DNA of 64,000 nucleotides from Sphingopyxis sp. H053 (GCF_001468225.1 NZ_LNRU01000004.1:372001-436000), one strand, 5' to 3'; shown: positions 17,489 through 26,467, counted from the stretch's first letter. Notes: generated from the letters alone by a model not told the origin. Numbers and translations: made by a program.

Positions 17489-17744
17489 CCTTAGGGGCTC
17501 TATGCGGGCAAAGCGGTGAAATTTGGGTTAAGTGCGCCGCGGCCGTGCCCTTCGCGCGCGCAGGGCGCCCCACCGCTTGCTTTCGGCGGGGCTTTTGCGT
17601 AAAGGCCGCCGCGTCCGCGCGCATTTTGCGTTCGGGCATATCGACATCCGCGACGGAAACTCTGTCCACGGATACCGCTGGTTGGCGAGGTTTCGCTCAC
17701 CGGCGTGTTTTGCGTTGCGGGCGTTGTAGGCAAGGATTTTGGCT

Positions 17745-19193
17745 GTGTTCGATAGTCTGAGCAACCGGCTTGGCGATGTTTTCGGGAAGCTCCGCGGCCG
17801 CGGCGCGCTGACCGAGGCCGACGTGCGCGCCGCGATGCGCGAAGTGCGAATCGCCTTGCTCGAGGCCGACGTCGCGCTGCCCGTCGTGCGCAGCTTCATC
17901 GATCAGGTCACCGACCTCGCGATCGGCGCCAATGTCCTGCGCTCGGTTACCCCGGGGCAGCAGGTCGTCAAGATCGTCAGCGACGCGCTGACCGAAATGC
18001 TCGGCTCCGAAACCGCCGAGCTCGACCTTGCCGTCACCCCGCCCGCCGTGATCATGATGGTCGGCCTGCAAGGGTCGGGTAAAACGACGACGACCGCGAA
18101 GATCGCGAAGCGGCTCAAGGAAAAAGAGCGCAAGAAGGTGCTGATGGCGTCGCTCGACGTCAATCGCCCCGCCGCGCAGGAACAGCTCGCCGTCCTCGGC
18201 ACGCAGATCGACGTCGCGACCTTGCCGATCGTCGCGGGGCAGGGCCCGGTCGAGATCGCGCAGCGCGCGCTCCAGGCGGCGAAGCTTCAGGGCTTCGACG
18301 TCCTGATGCTCGACACCGCGGGCCGCCTCCACGTCGACCAGCAGCTGATGGACGAGATGCAGGCGGTGTCGCGCACCGCCAATCCCGCCGAAACCCTGCT
18401 CGTCGTCGACAGCCTGACGGGTCAGGACGCGGTGCAGGTCGCGCAGCGCTTCACCGATCAGGTGCCGCTGACCGGCGTCGTGCTCACCCGCATGGACGGC
18501 GACGCGCGCGGCGGTGCCGCGCTCTCGATGCGCGCCGTCACCGGCAAGCCGATCAAATTCGCGGGTACGGGCGAAAAGCTCGACGGGCTCGAACTCTTCC
18601 AGCCCTCGCGCATCGCGGGCCGCATCCTCGGCATGGGCGACGTCGTCAGCCTCGTCGAACGCGCCGCCGAAACGATCCAGGCCGAAGAGGCCGAGGCGAT
18701 GGCGGCGAAGATGGCCAAGGGCATCTTCGACCTCAACGATTTGCGCACGCAGCTCAACCAGATGCGCCGCATGGGCGGCCTCGGCGCGCTCGCCGGCATG
18801 ATCCCGGGGATCAAGAAGGCGCAGGCGCAGATGGCGGCGGGCGCCGCCGACGACAAGATGCTCATCCACTTCGACGCGATCATGGGCTCGATGACCCCCA
18901 AGGAACGCGCGAAGCCCGAAATCCTGACCGCGAAGCGCAAGATCCGCATCGCCAACGGGTCGGGCACGACGGTGCAGCAGGTCAACAAGGTGCTGAAGAT
19001 GCATCAGGAAATGGCCAGCGCGATGAAGAAGATCCGCAAGATGGGCGGGCTCAAGGGGCTCGGCGCGCTGTTCGGCAAGGGCGGCGGCATTCCCGGAATG
19101 GGCGGTATGGGCGGCGGCGGTGGCCTCCCCGGCCTTGGCGGAGGTGGATCGATCCCGCCTGAACTCGCCAATTTGATGAATAAAAAGAAGTAA
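17745..19193 (+). CDS. ffh: Signal recognition particle protein Ffh
   Basis: SRP54 GTPase that binds signal sequences and 4.5S RNA. The N domain is followed by P-loop GLQGSGKT (107-114), DTAGRLHVD and TRMDGDARGG, then the methionine-rich M domain (MRRMGGLGALAGMIPG) and a glycine/methionine-rich tail. I chose GTG 17745 because AAGGA at 17732-17736 lies eight bases before it and the protein then begins MFDSLSNRL as in relatives. TTG 17739 is in frame but only two bases after that site. It heads the ffh-rpsP-rimM group. Confidence 0.96.
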   Translation: MFDSLSNRLGDVFGKLRGRGALTEADVRAAMREVRIALLEADVALPVVRSFIDQVTDLAIGANVLRSVTPGQQVVKIVSDALTEMLGSETAELDLAVTPPAVIMMVGLQGSGKTTTTAKIAKRLKEKERKKVLMASLDVNRPAAQEQLAVLGTQIDVATLPIVAGQGPVEIAQRALQAAKLQGFDVLMLDTAGRLHVDQQLMDEMQAVSRTANPAETLLVVDSLTGQDAVQVAQRFTDQVPLTGVVLTRMDGDARGGAALSMRAVTGKPIKFAGTGEKLDGLELFQPSRIAGRILGMGDVVSLVERAAETIQAEEAEAMAAKMAKGIFDLNDLRTQLNQMRRMGGLGALAGMIPGIKKAQAQMAAGAADDKMLIHFDAIMGSMTPKERAKPEILTAKRKIRIANGSGTTVQQVNKVLKMHQEMASAMKKIRKMGGLKGLGALFGKGGGIPGMGGMGGGGGLPGLGGGGSIPPELANLMNKKK

Positions 19194-19233
19194 TTAAACC
19201 CGAATTTCAGTTTAGAAGTAAAAGGAAAATATC

Positions 19234-19920
19234 ATGGCAACCTCCATTCGCCTCGCACGCGGCGGTTCGAAAAAGCGTCCTTATTACAAGATCGTCGTCG
19301 CCGATTCGCGCAGCCCGCGCGACGGCCGCTTCATCGAACGTATCGGCAGCTACAACCCGCTGCTCGCCAAGGACAATCCCGAGCGCATCAAGCTCGACGC
19401 CGACCGTGCGAAGCATTGGGTTTCGGTTGGCGCGCAGCCGACCGACCGCGTCGCCCGCTTCCTCGACGCCGCGGGTGTCCTCGAACGCGCTGCGCGCAAC
19501 AACCCGAACAAGGCTGTCCCGGGCGAAAAGGCCAAGGAACGCGCCGAAGAAAAGGCCCAGAAGCTGGCTGACGCCGAAGAAGCCGCAGCCGCCGCTGCCG
19601 CCGCTCCGGCACCCGAACCCGAAGTGGTCGAAGAAGCCGCTCCGGAAGTGGCCGCTGAAGAAGCGCCTGCTGCTGAAGAAGCTGCCGCTCCCGAAGCCGC
19701 TGAATCGGACGCAACCGGTTCGGTGAAGAGCGAAGCGACCGCCGAAGCGGTTGCCGAAGCCGTCGCCGACGAAACCCCGGCCGACGCGACCGCCGAAGAC
19801 GCGACCGCGATCGCCGAGGAAGTCGCCGAAGGCGGCCCGGTTGCCGAAGCCGCCGAAGAAGCTCCGGCTGCTGAAGAAGCGCCCGCTGAAGAAGCCGGCG
19901 AAGAAAAGGCCGAAGGCTAA
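19234..19920 (+). CDS. rpsP: 30S ribosomal protein S16 with long Ala/Glu-rich tail
   Basis: Residues 1-82 are a normal S16 ([24 protein letters not shown]...), a 16S-rRNA-binding protein of the 30S subunit. Residues about 83-228 form a low-complexity tail, first basic/acidic helix-like ([20 protein letters not shown]) and then rich in Ala, Glu and Pro. The full length of 228 aa is more than twice the usual S16. An AAAAGGAA site precedes the ATG. rimM starts three bases after the stop. Confidence 0.96.
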   Translation: MATSIRLARGGSKKRPYYKIVVADSRSPRDGRFIERIGSYNPLLAKDNPERIKLDADRAKHWVSVGAQPTDRVARFLDAAGVLERAARNNPNKAVPGEKAKERAEEKAQKLADAEEAAAAAAAAPAPEPEVVEEAAPEVAAEEAPAAEEAAAPEAAESDATGSVKSEATAEAVAEAVADETPADATAEDATAIAEEVAEGGPVAEAAEEAPAAEEAPAEEAGEEKAEG

Positions 19921-19923
19921 GCC

Positions 19924-20433
19924 TTGGCCGACGCGTCGCGCCCCGTCACCCTCGCCGCCATCGCCGGCGCGCATGGGGTACGGGGCGAGGTGCGCCTCAA
20001 ATTATTTGGCGAAGGCGCGGAGGCTCTCCGCGCCTTTTCCGTTTTTGAGGCGGGGGGTCGCAAGCTGACCCTCAAATCGGTGCGTCCCGCCAATCAGGGC
20101 GCGGTCGCGACCTTTGCCGAGGTCAATGACCGCAGCGCCGCCGAAGCGCTGCGCGGCACCCTCCTCACCGTCCCGCGCTCGGCGCTGCCGCCCTTGGGCG
20201 AGGGCGAATATTATCACCACGACCTGCTCGGCCTGCCGTGCGTGTCGACCGATGGCACGGCGATCGGCCATGTCGCCGCGATCGAGAATTTCGGCGCGGG
20301 TGACATCCTCGAAATCGAGAAGGCGGCCGAGCCCGGCAAAAAGGCCGCGCGCTTCATGGTGCCGATGACCGCACAGGCGGTGCCGGCATGGAACGACGAC
20401 GGCGTGACGATCGACGCGGCGTTCGTCGAGTAA
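19924..20433 (+). CDS. rimM: Ribosome maturation factor RimM
   Basis: Assists late assembly of the 30S head through contact with S19. The 169-aa protein has the N-terminal RimM barrel (VTLAAIAGAHGVRGEVRLKLF) and the PRC-barrel (EYYHHDLLGLPCVSTDG). The start is TTG, three bases after the rpsP stop, placing the conserved region near the N-terminus; no ATG exists in a suitable position. trmD, normally next, is about 4.2 kb downstream. Confidence 0.94.
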   Translation: MADASRPVTLAAIAGAHGVRGEVRLKLFGEGAEALRAFSVFEAGGRKLTLKSVRPANQGAVATFAEVNDRSAAEALRGTLLTVPRSALPPLGEGEYYHHDLLGLPCVSTDGTAIGHVAAIENFGAGDILEIEKAAEPGKKAARFMVPMTAQAVPAWNDDGVTIDAAFVE

Positions 20434-20454
20434 CGGATAGTCCCATCCTTCCAT

Positions 20455-20555
20455 CGTCACCCCGGGCTTGACCCGGGGTCCCGCTTCTTCGGCACATCGG
20501 TGACCGAAGCGGGTTGACCTCAAGAGCGGGACCCCGGATCAAGTCCGGGGTGACG
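20455..20555. repeat. Palindromic intergenic repeat, family C (CCGGACTTGATCCGG type)
   Basis: Arms 20455-20487 and 20524-20555 contain CACCCCGGGCTTGACCCGGG and the complementary CCCGGATCAAGTCCGGGGTG. Each arm is itself a small hairpin. Related copies are at 56829-56857 and 63536-63626. This copy sits exactly at the point where the rimM-trmD order is broken. Confidence 0.85.
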
Positions 20556-20596
20556 GACAAGGAAATGTCGCGTCAGCTTGTCCAGGGAGGATCGTC

Positions 20597-22114
20597 ATGC
20601 GCTTGAAATCGGGTCTCGTTTTTGCCGTCATTCTTGGCGTTTCCGTACCCTCCACCGCGCAAGAACCAACTCCCAAAACCCTCGACCAGCTCGCCCCCGA
20701 AATCGACGCGCTTTTCGCCAGATTCCAGGCCGATCAGCATGTCCCCGGGGTGGTCTATGGCGTCGTCCAGGACGGCAAGCTGGCCTATGTGAAGGGCCTT
20801 GGCGTCCAGAATGTCACCGACAAGCGCCCCGTCACCCCCGACAGCCTGTTCCGCATCGCCTCGATGACCAAGGCGTTCACCGCGCTCTCGATCCTCAAGC
20901 TGCGCGACGACGGCAAGCTCCGCCTCGACGACCTTGCCGAACAATATGTGCCCGAAATGAAGGGCTGGACCTATCCGACCAAGGACAGCCCGCGCATCCG
21001 CGTCCGCGACCTGCTCCAGCATGTCGGCGGTTTCGTCACCGACGATCCGTGGGGCGACCGCCAGCAGGTGCTGCCGCAGGAGGATTTCACCAGGATGATC
21101 GCGGCGGGCGTGCCGTTCAGCCGCGTGCCGCAGAGCAGCCACGAATATTCGAACTTCGGCTACGCGCTGCTTGGGCGGATCGTCGCCAACGCCTCGGGCA
21201 TGCCTTACACCGACTATGTCCAGCGGACGATCCTGACCCCGCTCGGCATGACGAGCAGCGGCTTCGACGCGCCCAAAGCGCCCAAGGCGCGCTACGCGCT
21301 CGGTTATCGCTGGGAGAATGAGCGCTGGACCGCCGAGCCCGAGATGGTCGACGGCGCGTTCAACAGCATGGGCGGGTTGCAGGTCAGCGCGAACGACTAT
21401 GCCAAATGGGTGGCCTTCCTGCTTTCTGCGTGGCCCGCGCGCGACGATGCGGACAATGGCCCGGTCAAGCGCGCTACCGTTCGCGAGATCGCACAGGGGT
21501 TGAACTTCGTTTCGGTCGTCAACCGCACCGGCGCGAGCGGTGCCGACGCGTGCAAGCTGTCGAGCGCCTATGGCATGGGCTGGCGCGTCGCGCAGGATTG
21601 CGATCTCGGCCTGACGCTCGCGCACGGCGGTGGTTATCCGGGTTATGGCAGCCATGTGATGCTGATGCCCGATCACGGCGTCGGGGTGTTCGCGCTGTCG
21701 AACCGCACTTACGCCGGCCCGTCGAGCCCCGCATGGGACACCGCGGTCGCAATGGACAAGGCGGGGCTGCTCGAAACGCGCGCCGTGCCGGTGTCGCCCG
21801 CGGTGGCGGACGCCTATGCGGCGGCAAGGGCGGCTTATGCCGCGGGCGATCTTGGCCCGCTGCAGGGCAAGCTCGCGATGAACTTCCTGCTCGACCGCTC
21901 GGCCGACAATTGGAGGGCCGAATTTGCGAAATTGAAGGCGGAGGTGGGCGCGTGCCCGACCGACGAACCGCCCGTGCCGACGGGCGCGATGTCGACCACC
22001 TTCCGCCTCAATTGCGCGAAGGGCAAGCTCGACGGAATTTTACTGCTCGCGCCCACGACGCCCACCACGATCCAGGCGCTGCGTTTTCGCGTGGTGCCGC
22101 CCGAGGCGCGCTGA
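20597..22114 (+). CDS. Exported serine hydrolase of the beta-lactamase / penicillin-binding fold
   Basis: A 505-aa protein with a signal peptide (KSGLVFAVILGVSVPSTAQ). The class C beta-lactamase-type triad motifs are present: SMTK at residues 89-92, YSN at 184-186, and an HGGG motif later (TLAHGGGYPGYG). The C-terminal 120 residues form a separate region seen in periplasmic members of this family. Such proteins include esterases and D-aminopeptidases; the substrate cannot be told from sequence. AGGGAGGA precedes the ATG. It interrupts the rimM-trmD order. Confidence 0.88.
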   Translation: MRLKSGLVFAVILGVSVPSTAQEPTPKTLDQLAPEIDALFARFQADQHVPGVVYGVVQDGKLAYVKGLGVQNVTDKRPVTPDSLFRIASMTKAFTALSILKLRDDGKLRLDDLAEQYVPEMKGWTYPTKDSPRIRVRDLLQHVGGFVTDDPWGDRQQVLPQEDFTRMIAAGVPFSRVPQSSHEYSNFGYALLGRIVANASGMPYTDYVQRTILTPLGMTSSGFDAPKAPKARYALGYRWENERWTAEPEMVDGAFNSMGGLQVSANDYAKWVAFLLSAWPARDDADNGPVKRATVREIAQGLNFVSVVNRTGASGADACKLSSAYGMGWRVAQDCDLGLTLAHGGGYPGYGSHVMLMPDHGVGVFALSNRTYAGPSSPAWDTAVAMDKAGLLETRAVPVSPAVADAYAAARAAYAAGDLGPLQGKLAMNFLLDRSADNWRAEFAKLKAEVGACPTDEPPVPTGAMSTTFRLNCAKGKLDGILLLAPTTPTTIQALRFRVVPPEAR

Positions 22115-22119
22115 TGTCG

Positions 22120-22158
22120 ACGGGGTGGGGCCTTTAGCAAGGGACGGCCCCACCCCGT
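22120..22158. terminator. Hairpin between convergent genes
   Basis: A perfect 13-bp stem (ACGGGGTGGGGCC at 22120-22132 with 22146-22158) with a 13-base loop lies six bases past the hydrolase stop and before the converging small gene. Only a short T-run (TTT) follows on the plus strand, so termination efficiency is uncertain. Confidence 0.55.
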
Positions 22159-22193
22159 TTCGCCCTGGACCTTGAGGGGAGGGGCAGGGATTC

Positions 22194-22394
22194 TTATCGC
22201 GCCCGGCGCGGACGCACGCCGCAGCGTGCGGCGACGCGGGTGAAGACGCTGTCTTCGCCCGGCGCGCTCGGCACCGCGATCCATTCGCCGAGGCGGCGGA
22301 ACGGGGTCGCGAGCCAGTGGAGGCCGCGGGCGATATCGGCGCTGAAATGATCATGACCGTCATTCCAAACGCGCATGAACTGCTCGTCTTTCAT
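22194..22394 (-). CDS. Small protein of unknown function (66 aa)
   Basis: I do not recognise a family. The 66-aa product starts MKDEQFMRVWNDGHDHFSAD and ends in a basic tail (CGVRPRRAR). A strong AAGGAGATG ribosome site precedes the ATG, which supports a real gene. It contains no signal peptide or membrane segment. It is divergent from the LysR regulator gene, and the palindrome at 22471-22489 in the shared 101-base gap could control both. Confidence 0.65.
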   Translation of the reverse strand: MKDEQFMRVWNDGHDHFSADIARGLHWLATPFRRLGEWIAVPSAPGEDSVFTRVAARCGVRPRRAR

Positions 22395-22470
22395 CGTTCA
22401 TCTCCTTTCGCTTGATGTTGCCTAGATGCACTTCCCGGCATCGCTCCGCCAACAAAAGGCGTAGACCATA

Positions 22471-22489
22471 TTATAAGCTGAGCTTATAA
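22471..22489. promoter_or_regulatory. 19-bp perfect palindrome upstream of the LysR regulator gene
   Basis: TTATAAGCTGAGCTTATAA has two 9-base arms around one central base. It ends six bases before the LysR start codon and lies in the divergent gap to the 66-aa gene. On the minus strand a TATAAT (22470-22475) overlaps its edge. Autoregulation by the adjacent LysR protein is the simplest reading, by inference. Confidence 0.6.
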
Positions 22490-22495
22490 GGTGGC

Positions 22496-23434
22496 ATGTC
22501 CCGCCTGCCGCCCCTCGCCGCCGTGCGCACCTTCGAAGCCGCCGGTCGGCTGCAGAATTTCTCGCGCGCCGCCGAGGAGCTGGGGCTGACGCAGGCCGCG
22601 GTGAGTTATCAAATCCGCCAATTGGAGGACCGCCTCGGCCGCGCGCTGTTCGTGCGCGAGAAAGGCCGCGTGCGGCTCTCCGAAACGGGCCAGCGGCTGC
22701 TCCCCGCGATCAGCAACGCCTTCGCGACGATGGGCGACGCCTTCGCCGCGCTCGGCAGCGACGAGGCGGACGTGCTGACGATCAACGCCGCGACCAGCTT
22801 CGGCGGCACCTGGCTCAGCGCGCGCATCGGCAGCTTTCAGCTCCAATATCCCGAACTCGCGGTGCGCATGGCGATGAGCAACGATCTGATCGATTTCGAT
22901 GCCTCGAACGTCGACGTCGCGATCCGCATCGGCAAGGGCGTCTGGCCCGGGCTGCGCAGCGACTTCCTGATGCGCCAATATCTCGCGCCGATCGCCTCGC
23001 CGGCCTTTATCGAAGAACATGACATTCGCGAGCCCGCCGACCTGCTGCGCGTCCAGCGGCTGGCGCCGAACGACAGCTGGTGGGCCGAATGGTTCGCCTT
23101 GGCCGGCGTGGCGAGGCCGCCGGCGTCGACACGGCGCGGGATCGAACTCGACAGCCAGTTGCAGGAAGGCAGCGCGGTGCAGGCGGGCTTCGGCGTCGCG
23201 ATGATGACCCCGCTCTATTGGCAGGGCGAACTCGCGAGCGGGCGGATGGTCCAGCCCTTCGACACGCTCTATGTCTCGGCATCGTCGGGCATGTGGCTCG
23301 TCCACCGCGACAATCGTGTCGGGGTGCGCAAGATCGAGCGCTTCCGCGAATGGCTGCACGCCGAAATCGAGAAGGATCGCCACCTGCTCACCGACGCGCT
23401 ATTGGAGCCGCCGTCGCCGCCCGAACTGCGCTAG
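22496..23434 (+). CDS. LysR-family transcriptional regulator (GcvA-like)
   Basis: A 312-aa LysR-type regulator. The N-terminal winged helix-turn-helix is at about residues 6-65 (FEAAGRLQNFSRAAEELGLTQ, then AAVSYQIRQLEDRLG). The remainder is a periplasmic-binding-protein-like effector domain. The opening SRLPPLAAVRTFEAAGR resembles GcvA and AmpR-type members. Its ligand and targets are unknown. Its end overlaps the converging Ada-like gene by four bases. Confidence 0.93.
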   Translation: MSRLPPLAAVRTFEAAGRLQNFSRAAEELGLTQAAVSYQIRQLEDRLGRALFVREKGRVRLSETGQRLLPAISNAFATMGDAFAALGSDEADVLTINAATSFGGTWLSARIGSFQLQYPELAVRMAMSNDLIDFDASNVDVAIRIGKGVWPGLRSDFLMRQYLAPIASPAFIEEHDIREPADLLRVQRLAPNDSWWAEWFALAGVARPPASTRRGIELDSQLQEGSAVQAGFGVAMMTPLYWQGELASGRMVQPFDTLYVSASSGMWLVHRDNRVGVRKIERFREWLHAEIEKDRHLLTDALLEPPSPPELR

Positions 23435-24015
23435 CGCCTCGCGCGGCGTTTCAACATGCTCGGCGCCCGGCGATAGACCTGCTGGAAAGCCGCGTTGAAC
23501 GACCGCACGCTGCCAAAACCCGCCGCCAGCGCGATGTCGGTCATGCCCAGGTCGGTGGTATCGATCAGTCGCTTCGCGCGCTGGATGCGCGCGGTGCGCG
23601 CGGCGGCCAGCGGTGTGGTGTCGAGATGGCGGCGGAACAGCCGCGTCAGGTGGCGGGCGCCGATGCCGAGCCGCCCGGCCAGCGCCTCGACGTCTGCTTC
23701 GTCGAGCGCGCCGTCCTCGATCAGCCGCAGCGCGCGATCGACGGTCGCGCGGGTGCCGTTCCACGCCGGCGAGCGCGGCGCCGTCTCCGGCCGGCAGCGA
23801 AGGCAGGGGCGAAAGCCCGCTCGCTCGGCCGCCGCAGCGCTGCGATAATAGCTGACGTTGCGCGAGAGCGGCTGGCGCACCGGGCAGACCGGGCGGCAAT
23901 AGATGCCGGTCGATTTGACCGCGATGAAGATAATTCCGTCATAGGCCGGATCGCGCGCATAGCGCACCCGTTCGCACAGCGCGAAATCGAGGTCGGGTTC
24001 GTCGGGCGGCGTCAT
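23431..24015 (-). CDS. AdaA-like methylphosphotriester-sensing AraC regulator
   Basis: A 194-aa protein that joins an Ada N-terminal zinc domain to an AraC-type DNA-binding domain. The zinc cysteines C40, C44, C71 and C74 are present (TGIYCRPVCP and FRPCLRC); in Ada the equivalent first cysteine takes a methyl group from DNA phosphotriesters and activates transcription. Residues 90-190 hold two helix-turn-helix units. The O6-methylguanine transferase domain of E. coli Ada is absent, as in AdaA of Bacillus. No alkB, ogt or alkA gene is adjacent. Confidence 0.92.
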   Translation of the reverse strand: MTPPDEPDLDFALCERVRYARDPAYDGIIFIAVKSTGIYCRPVCPVRQPLSRNVSYYRSAAAAERAGFRPCLRCRPETAPRSPAWNGTRATVDRALRLIEDGALDEADVEALAGRLGIGARHLTRLFRRHLDTTPLAAARTARIQRAKRLIDTTDLGMTDIALAAGFGSVRSFNAAFQQVYRRAPSMLKRRARR

Positions 24016-24140
24016 GCGCCCTTTATACGGAAATCGGCCGCGCTTGTCCGGGGGTGTCGGTGACCGCGTCCGATTCCTGCCAGCGATGGCGCGGCGACGC
24101 CGCTATCATCGGCGGCATATCCAGAGCAGGAGCAAGCCCG

Positions 24141-24551
24141 ATGGCCTCGATCCACCACGACATCTTCATTGCCGCCGACCCCGCCACGATCTGGGACGCC
24201 GCGCGCGACGTCGGCCGGCTCCACGACCGGCTCGTCCCCGGGTTCGTCGCTGCCACCGAAATGCTCGAAGGCGATGGCGCGCCGGTACGCCGTGTCACCT
24301 TTGCGAACGGCGCGGTGGCCGACGAAACGATCGTCTCGGTCGACGACGACCGCCGCCGCCTCGTCTGGGCGATCAAGGCGTTTGACCATCATAATGGCGT
24401 GCTCGAAGTCGCCGGGGCCGAAGGCGGCGCGCGCGTGCGCTGGACCGCCGACATCTTGCCCGATGCGCTCGTGCAGCAGGTCGCGCCGATGATGGCAGAG
24501 GGGCTCGCGCGCATGAAGGCGCATATGGAGCGCGTGCGCGTCGACAGCTGA
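24141..24551 (+). CDS. SRPBCC (START-like) family protein
   Basis: A 136-aa helix-grip fold protein ([19 protein letters not shown] at the start, [19 protein letters not shown] near the end). Members bind hydrophobic ligands or act as cyclase/dehydratase-like enzymes; the ligand is unknown. AGGAG eight bases before ATG 24141 sets the start, although the frame is open further upstream. trmD follows 38 bases later. Confidence 0.8.
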   Translation: MASIHHDIFIAADPATIWDAARDVGRLHDRLVPGFVAATEMLEGDGAPVRRVTFANGAVADETIVSVDDDRRRLVWAIKAFDHHNGVLEVAGAEGGARVRWTADILPDALVQQVAPMMAEGLARMKAHMERVRVDS

Positions 24552-24589
24552 CGCTTGCCAAGCGGGGGCAGTGGGCGGCATGGGGTAGC

Positions 24590-25327
24590 ATGACCTTCAC
24601 CGCCGTCCCCCTGACGCTTTACCCCGACATGTTCCCCGGCCCGCTGGGGCACAGCATGGCGGGGCGCGCGCTCGAAAGCGGGACGTGGCACTGCGCGCCG
24701 GTGCAGATTCGTGACTTTGCGACCGACAAGCATCGCACCGTCGACGACACGCCCGCGGGCGGCGGCGCGGGAATGGTGCTCAAGGCCGATGTGCTCGGCG
24801 CCGCGATCGACCATGCGGTGGCGGCGCATCCGGACCTCCCGATCCTCGCGATGACCCCGCGCGGGGCGCCGATCACGCAGGCGCGCGTCCGCCAGCTTTC
24901 CGCCGGCCCGGGCGCAATCATCCTCTGCGGCCGCTTCGAGGGATTCGACGAGCGGATTTTCGACGCGCGGCCGATCGAAGAGGTGTCGATGGGCGACATC
25001 ATATTGTCGGGCGGCGAGATGGGGGCGCTGTTGCTGCTCGACGCTTGCATTCGGCTGCTTCCCGGCGTAATGGGCGCGGCTTCAAGCGGTGACGACGAAT
25101 CGTTCGAAAACGGTTTGCTCGAATATCCGCACTATACCCGGCCCGTAAATTGGGAAGGGCGCACGATCCCCGAAGTGCTGCGATCGGGGGATCATGCGAA
25201 GATCGCGGCCTGGCGGAAACAACAGGCGGAAGATCACACACGGTTACGCAGGCCGGACCTTTGGGAGCGTCATGTCGATGCTCGGGCCCGACCTGCCTCT
25301 GGCGCGCGGCGAAAAGAAAAGGACTAG
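24590..25327 (+). CDS. trmD: tRNA (guanine-37-N1)-methyltransferase TrmD
   Basis: Methylates G37 of tRNAs that read codons starting with C, preventing +1 frameshifting. The 245-aa SPOUT enzyme has the knot motifs [12 protein letters not shown] and [16 protein letters not shown]. The C-terminal domain ends in a short basic extension. rplS starts five bases after its stop. In most bacteria it directly follows rimM; here it does not. Confidence 0.97.
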   Translation: MTFTAVPLTLYPDMFPGPLGHSMAGRALESGTWHCAPVQIRDFATDKHRTVDDTPAGGGAGMVLKADVLGAAIDHAVAAHPDLPILAMTPRGAPITQARVRQLSAGPGAIILCGRFEGFDERIFDARPIEEVSMGDIILSGGEMGALLLLDACIRLLPGVMGAASSGDDESFENGLLEYPHYTRPVNWEGRTIPEVLRSGDHAKIAAWRKQQAEDHTRLRRPDLWERHVDARARPASGARRKEKD

Positions 25328-25332
25328 AGGAC

Positions 25333-25710
25333 ATGAACCTCATCCAGACGATCGAAGCCGAAGAAATCGCCAAAGCGGCGAAGACCATTCCGACCTTCCG
25401 TCCCGGCGACACGCTGAAAGTCGGCGTGAAGGTGGTCGAAGGCGAACGCACCCGCGTCCAGAATTTCGAAGGCGTGTGCATCGCACGCTCGAACAAGGGC
25501 ATGGGCTCCAACTTCACCGTGCGCAAAATGTCGTTCGGCGAAGGTGTCGAGCGCGTGTTCCCGCTCTATTCGCCCAACATCGACTCGATTACCGTCATCC
25601 GCAAGGGTGCCGTGCGTCGTGCGAAGCTGTACTATCTTCGTGGCCGCACTGGTAAATCGGCGCGTATTGCGGAGCGCCGCGAATACCGGTCGGAAGCCGG
25701 CGAAGGCTAA
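25333..25710 (+). CDS. rplS: 50S ribosomal protein L19
   Basis: A 125-aa ribosomal protein at the 30S-50S interface. [20 protein letters not shown] followed by [14 protein letters not shown] is typical of L19. ATG 25333 is chosen because the conserved N-terminus begins there and the gap to trmD is five bases; the longer open frame reads back into trmD. A strong terminator follows. Confidence 0.97.
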   Translation: MNLIQTIEAEEIAKAAKTIPTFRPGDTLKVGVKVVEGERTRVQNFEGVCIARSNKGMGSNFTVRKMSFGEGVERVFPLYSPNIDSITVIRKGAVRRAKLYYLRGRTGKSARIAERREYRSEAGEG

Positions 25711-25747
25711 GGAGAGCTTCTCTCACCCAAAGCCGAAACAGCTTTCA

Positions 25748-25792
25748 AAAACGACCGGTTCCGCCAACAGGCAGAGCCGGTCGTTTTCTTTT
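25748..25792 (+). terminator. Rho-independent terminator after rplS
   Basis: AAAACGACCGG (25748-25758) pairs with CCGGTCGTTTT (25777-25787) and is followed by CTTTT. It closes the trmD-rplS transcript and ends about 17 bases before the next start codon. Confidence 0.9.
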
Positions 25793-25808
25793 GGGCAAAG
25801 CGAATTTC

Positions 25809-26420
25809 ATGCAGCAGTCCGTCCTCCCGTTCCAGCCGACGCGGCGCGCCTTTCTTGGCGCGGTGCTCGCATTCGGCGTGTCGGGCGAGGCGGTGGCGCT
25901 CACCAATGCGCAGCGCATCGTCGCGGCGGCGCGGCGGCAGGTCGGCGTGACGCTGTCCTATGATCCGGCCTATACCGTGCTGCGCTTCCCGAACGGCGAT
26001 GTCGACCGCGCGAAGGGCGTTTGCACCGATGTCGTGATCCGCGCCTTCCGCGATGCGCTCGGCGCCGACCTGCAGGCGCTTGTAAATGCCGACATGCGCG
26101 CCAATTTTGCAGCCTATCCGAAGAATTGGGGATTGGGGCGCCCCGACCGCAACATCGACCATCGCCGGGTGCCCAACCTCGCGACCTATTGGCGGCGGCA
26201 GGGCGCCTCGCTGCCCGTAACGACCAATCCCGCCGACTGGCGCCCGGGCGACATCTTCACCGCGATGGTGGGTGGCCGTCTGCCGCACACCGGCATCGTG
26301 TCCGACCGCAAGGATACGACCGGCGTGCCGCTCGTCCTCCACAATATCGGTGGCGGGACGCGCGAGGAGGATGCGCTGTTCGACCACAAGCTGACCGGCC
26401 ATTTCCGCTGGAAAGTCTGA
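25809..26420 (+). CDS. DUF1287 family protein, probably exported
   Basis: A 203-aa protein with a short hydrophobic N-terminal region (AFLGAVLAFGVSGEAVA) after a TRRAFLG motif, which may be a Tat-type or ordinary signal. The body matches DUF1287, a papain-like amidase relative of YiiX/NlpC type: C in GVCTDVVIRAFRDAL and H in LPHTGIVSD are likely active-site residues. A cell-wall amidase role is inferred from that fold. ATG 25809 is favoured over TTG 25791, which lies in the terminator. Confidence 0.8.
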   Translation: MQQSVLPFQPTRRAFLGAVLAFGVSGEAVALTNAQRIVAAARRQVGVTLSYDPAYTVLRFPNGDVDRAKGVCTDVVIRAFRDALGADLQALVNADMRANFAAYPKNWGLGRPDRNIDHRRVPNLATYWRRQGASLPVTTNPADWRPGDIFTAMVGGRLPHTGIVSDRKDTTGVPLVLHNIGGGTREEDALFDHKLTGHFRWKV

Positions 26421-26467
26421 ATTATCGTAACGTTTTCAACCGAGTTCTTGCCTTGAGGAGTGAGTAA

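Noticed and set aside
17489-17744. Possible tRNA or 4.5S RNA gene next to ffh
   Set aside because: No cloverleaf, CCA-type acceptor or SRP-RNA GGAA-tetraloop helix could be made out in the gap.
20455-20555. Possible CRISPR-like array from repeated palindromes
   Set aside because: Copies are scattered over the window at long, uneven distances with no spacers and no cas genes.
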